DNA of 19,009 bases, taken from positions 1 through 19,009 of the forward strand of contig NW_020312285.1 of assembly GCF_002999335.1 (NCBI RefSeq), written 5' to 3'. Numbering within the stretch: the stretch's first letter is position 1; each line of letters opens with the position of its first letter. Made by a program: the position numbers and the translations under genes. Below, piece by piece: positions 17,996-19,009 of this stretch. This DNA is from Cyclospora cayetanensis (Eukaryota > Apicomplexa > Conoidasida > Eucoccidiorida > Eimeriidae). The notes beneath the pieces were generated by a model. It was not told the DNA's origin. It searched no databases and saw nothing but the letters and a program-made list of their open reading frames with translations.

Positions 17996-18923
17996 GGGAA
18001 ACGCGCAGCGAAACTCCATACGCTGGAAAAAAATGAGTACTGATGCAAAAACGAGACAGGGAACAATGTCCCACATCTGACAAAGCACCACTCCCCTTGG
18101 CTCCATATTCGCATGTCCAATGTGATGTACGGTACGGAATTCGTTTGTCTGAGTACACGCATCGCGACAAGACGACACCTACACAGTTTTTCTCAGAACA
18201 CTCGCACCCTCCAGAGCCTATCACAGATACCGTCGACCCTGCATCGTCCTGCCGGAATTGCATAATACACACTGACTGCTGCATGCCTGAACCGAAAAAC
18301 CGGGAGCACAAATCTAAGGCGCCTAGGATGCTAAACGACACCGATTACACATTGCCGGCTTCTGCACACCCACATCCAAACCGCAACTCGCCTACACAAC
18401 CCACTCTCTCAGAATCGCTGACGCAGGCAGGCATGAGTTAGTCCAAACCATCAGCGCACATGAAGCGCAAACTACAACAGCAACATCTATAAAAATAGAG
18501 CCATTCAAAAGCGCACCGGATCTCCTGAACAACGATGCAGCTCGGTCCTACAATTATCTCTTTCAGCTATAGGTAAAAAGACCAGTATGTTCCACACACC
18601 CATCTGGAACATATAAAGAGGGCAGTAAGCCGACTACCCCTCCCCGTGCGGCTGCACAAAACAACAGTGCTAGCCATCCCACTGCAGCACACAAGCTAGA
18701 TGCTGGCCTGAGCCTACATGCACTAGATCCAGCAAACACACATACTACACCCCACACCTTTGCATGCAAAGAGCGCACTGTCTGAGCTATGCAGCGTGCA
18801 AATGTTTACCAGCCTCCAGATCAATCCCGCATCAAAGCGACAGCAAGTGCTAGCCGATACGCTCGTGCTAGAACCACTCTAGTCTTATGGCCAAGCTCGC
18901 ATAAGCATTCAATACGCTGGAAA
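17973..18923. repeat. Diverged direct repeat, two copies, offset 893-894 bp
   Basis: TGCTAGAACCACTC (14 of 14) occurs at 17973-17986 and 18866-18879, and ATACGCTGGAAA (12 of 12) at 18018-18029 and 18912-18923. The blocks are the same distance apart within one base, and the bases between them align loosely. Two exact blocks at one offset are very unlikely by chance. The first copy lies in the element B integrase zinc-finger region, so the second may be part of another integrase or a partial tandem duplication running off the right edge. Confidence 0.75.
18043..18441 (+). pseudogene. Element B integrase core-like remnant
   Basis: This open plus frame has 132 codons. APLPLAPYSHVQCDVRYG (about 18085-18138) resembles P-L-P-x-P-x-x-P-W-x-x-V-S-M-D-F-I-x-G with the first catalytic Asp kept (C-D-V). 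CIIHTDCCMPEP (18259-18294) resembles I-V-S-D-R-D-P-R-F with the second Asp kept. ASAHPHPNRNSPTQPTLSES (about 18358-18417) resembles S-T-A-x-H-P-Q-T-D-G-Q-T-E-R-x-N-R-T-L-E; the H-P is kept, and the catalytic Glu is not at its expected place. The step from second Asp to H-P is about 33 residues, against about 30 in the family. Cys-rich look and A+C composition leave room for another origin. Confidence 0.45.
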
Positions 18924-19009
18924 CAACTGACCACGTTTCTATCCATGTGCCATAGAACACGCCTCCGCATATTGTAAAGCACCAATTCGGCAAAGCCACA
19001 CACTCACAT
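18442..19009. other. Right-edge A+C-rich segment with repeat copy
   Basis: No motif is readable except the second copy of the 893-bp-offset repeat (18866-18923). A minus ORF (18778-18563) looks hydrophobic, but this follows from G+T-rich composition on that strand. Confidence 0.4.

Larger units (their letters stand above)
16500..18441 (+). mobile_element. Element B: plus-strand gypsy-like pol remnant in A+C-rich DNA
   Basis: Unlike the other elements, this one reads on the plus strand. In order it shows an RT-like block (16531-16945), an RNase H-like block (17281-17481), an integrase zinc-finger-like block (17817-17995) and an integrase core-like block (18043-18441). The coding strand is markedly A+C-rich: the line 16441-16500 has 45 A or C in 60. 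Such a composition lowers stop frequency, so open frames of 100-150 codons here are weak evidence by themselves. Gag and protease were not found to the left. The call rests on ordered motifs, with the RNase H block the best of them. Confidence 0.45.

Noticed and set aside
18563..18778. Minus ORF with a hydrophobic, signal-peptide-like start
   Set aside because: The strand is G+T-rich here, which gives Val, Leu, Gly, Cys and Phe codons by composition; no family motif and no supporting neighbour.
1..19009. Decay by repeat-induced point mutation (fungal RIP)
   Set aside because: No obvious TpA excess or loss of CpA/TpG was seen, and the damage includes many frame changes, which RIP does not make. 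Not measured, only judged by eye.
1..19009. Trypanosome VSG array, suggested by A+C-rich coding-like sequence at the right
   Set aside because: The Cys pattern and domain order of VSGs are not seen, 70-bp repeats are absent, and the gypsy-type protease and integrase order does not fit trypanosome retroelements.

Overview
This window looks like a piece of a eukaryotic nuclear genome. No stretch has bacterial gene density, Shine-Dalgarno-led operons or long clean ORFs. It carries a (CA)23 microsatellite, and its only recognisable proteins are broken Ty3/gypsy-type LTR-retrotransposon proteins. The longest uninterrupted ORF is 157 codons (15132-14659, minus). The host cannot be named from the sequence. 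Heavily fragmented gypsy-like elements occur in many protists (coccidians such as Eimeria among them), fungi, plants and animals, so any host name is a guess. I see no intact host gene, rRNA or tRNA.

The best supported feature is element A, a decayed but nearly complete gypsy element on the minus strand, about 11.9 kb down to 6.5 kb. In coding order it shows a gag-like block with a coiled-coil-like lead-in (11876-11349), a broken zinc-knuckle-like site (about 10980), an aspartic protease remnant (10399-10110), reverse transcriptase (RT, 9540-8980), RT thumb/connection (8940-8755), RNase H (8760-8385), an integrase zinc-finger remnant (7276-7060) and an integrase core (6990-6480). The order gag-PR-RT-RH-IN is the Ty3/gypsy order and rules out copia. 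Reading it needs several frame changes and crosses many stops, so it is dead.

Around it are weaker pol remnants, found by comparing translated frames with family motifs from memory. Element C (minus, about 15.1-13.1 kb) has RT, RNase H, integrase zinc finger and integrase core. Element B (plus, about 16.5-18.45 kb) has RT, RNase H, zinc finger and integrase core, in a strongly A+C-rich strand context. Element E (minus, about 5.7-5.0 kb) is integrase only. Element F (minus, about 3.9-1.7 kb) has RT, RNase H and integrase. Element D (minus, about 1.0-0.37 kb) has RT thumb and RNase H and runs toward the left edge. Confidence falls in the order A, C, B, F/E, D.

No LTR pair, primer-binding site or target-site duplication could be identified for any element. 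Other structure: a (CA)23 tract, a perfect 12-bp hairpin at 5069-5094, two similar GTGTAGTG-type hairpins, a diverged direct repeat with about 164-bp offset inside element A, and a repeat with 893-894-bp offset near the right edge. The window is best read as a retrotransposon graveyard with no functional gene visible.
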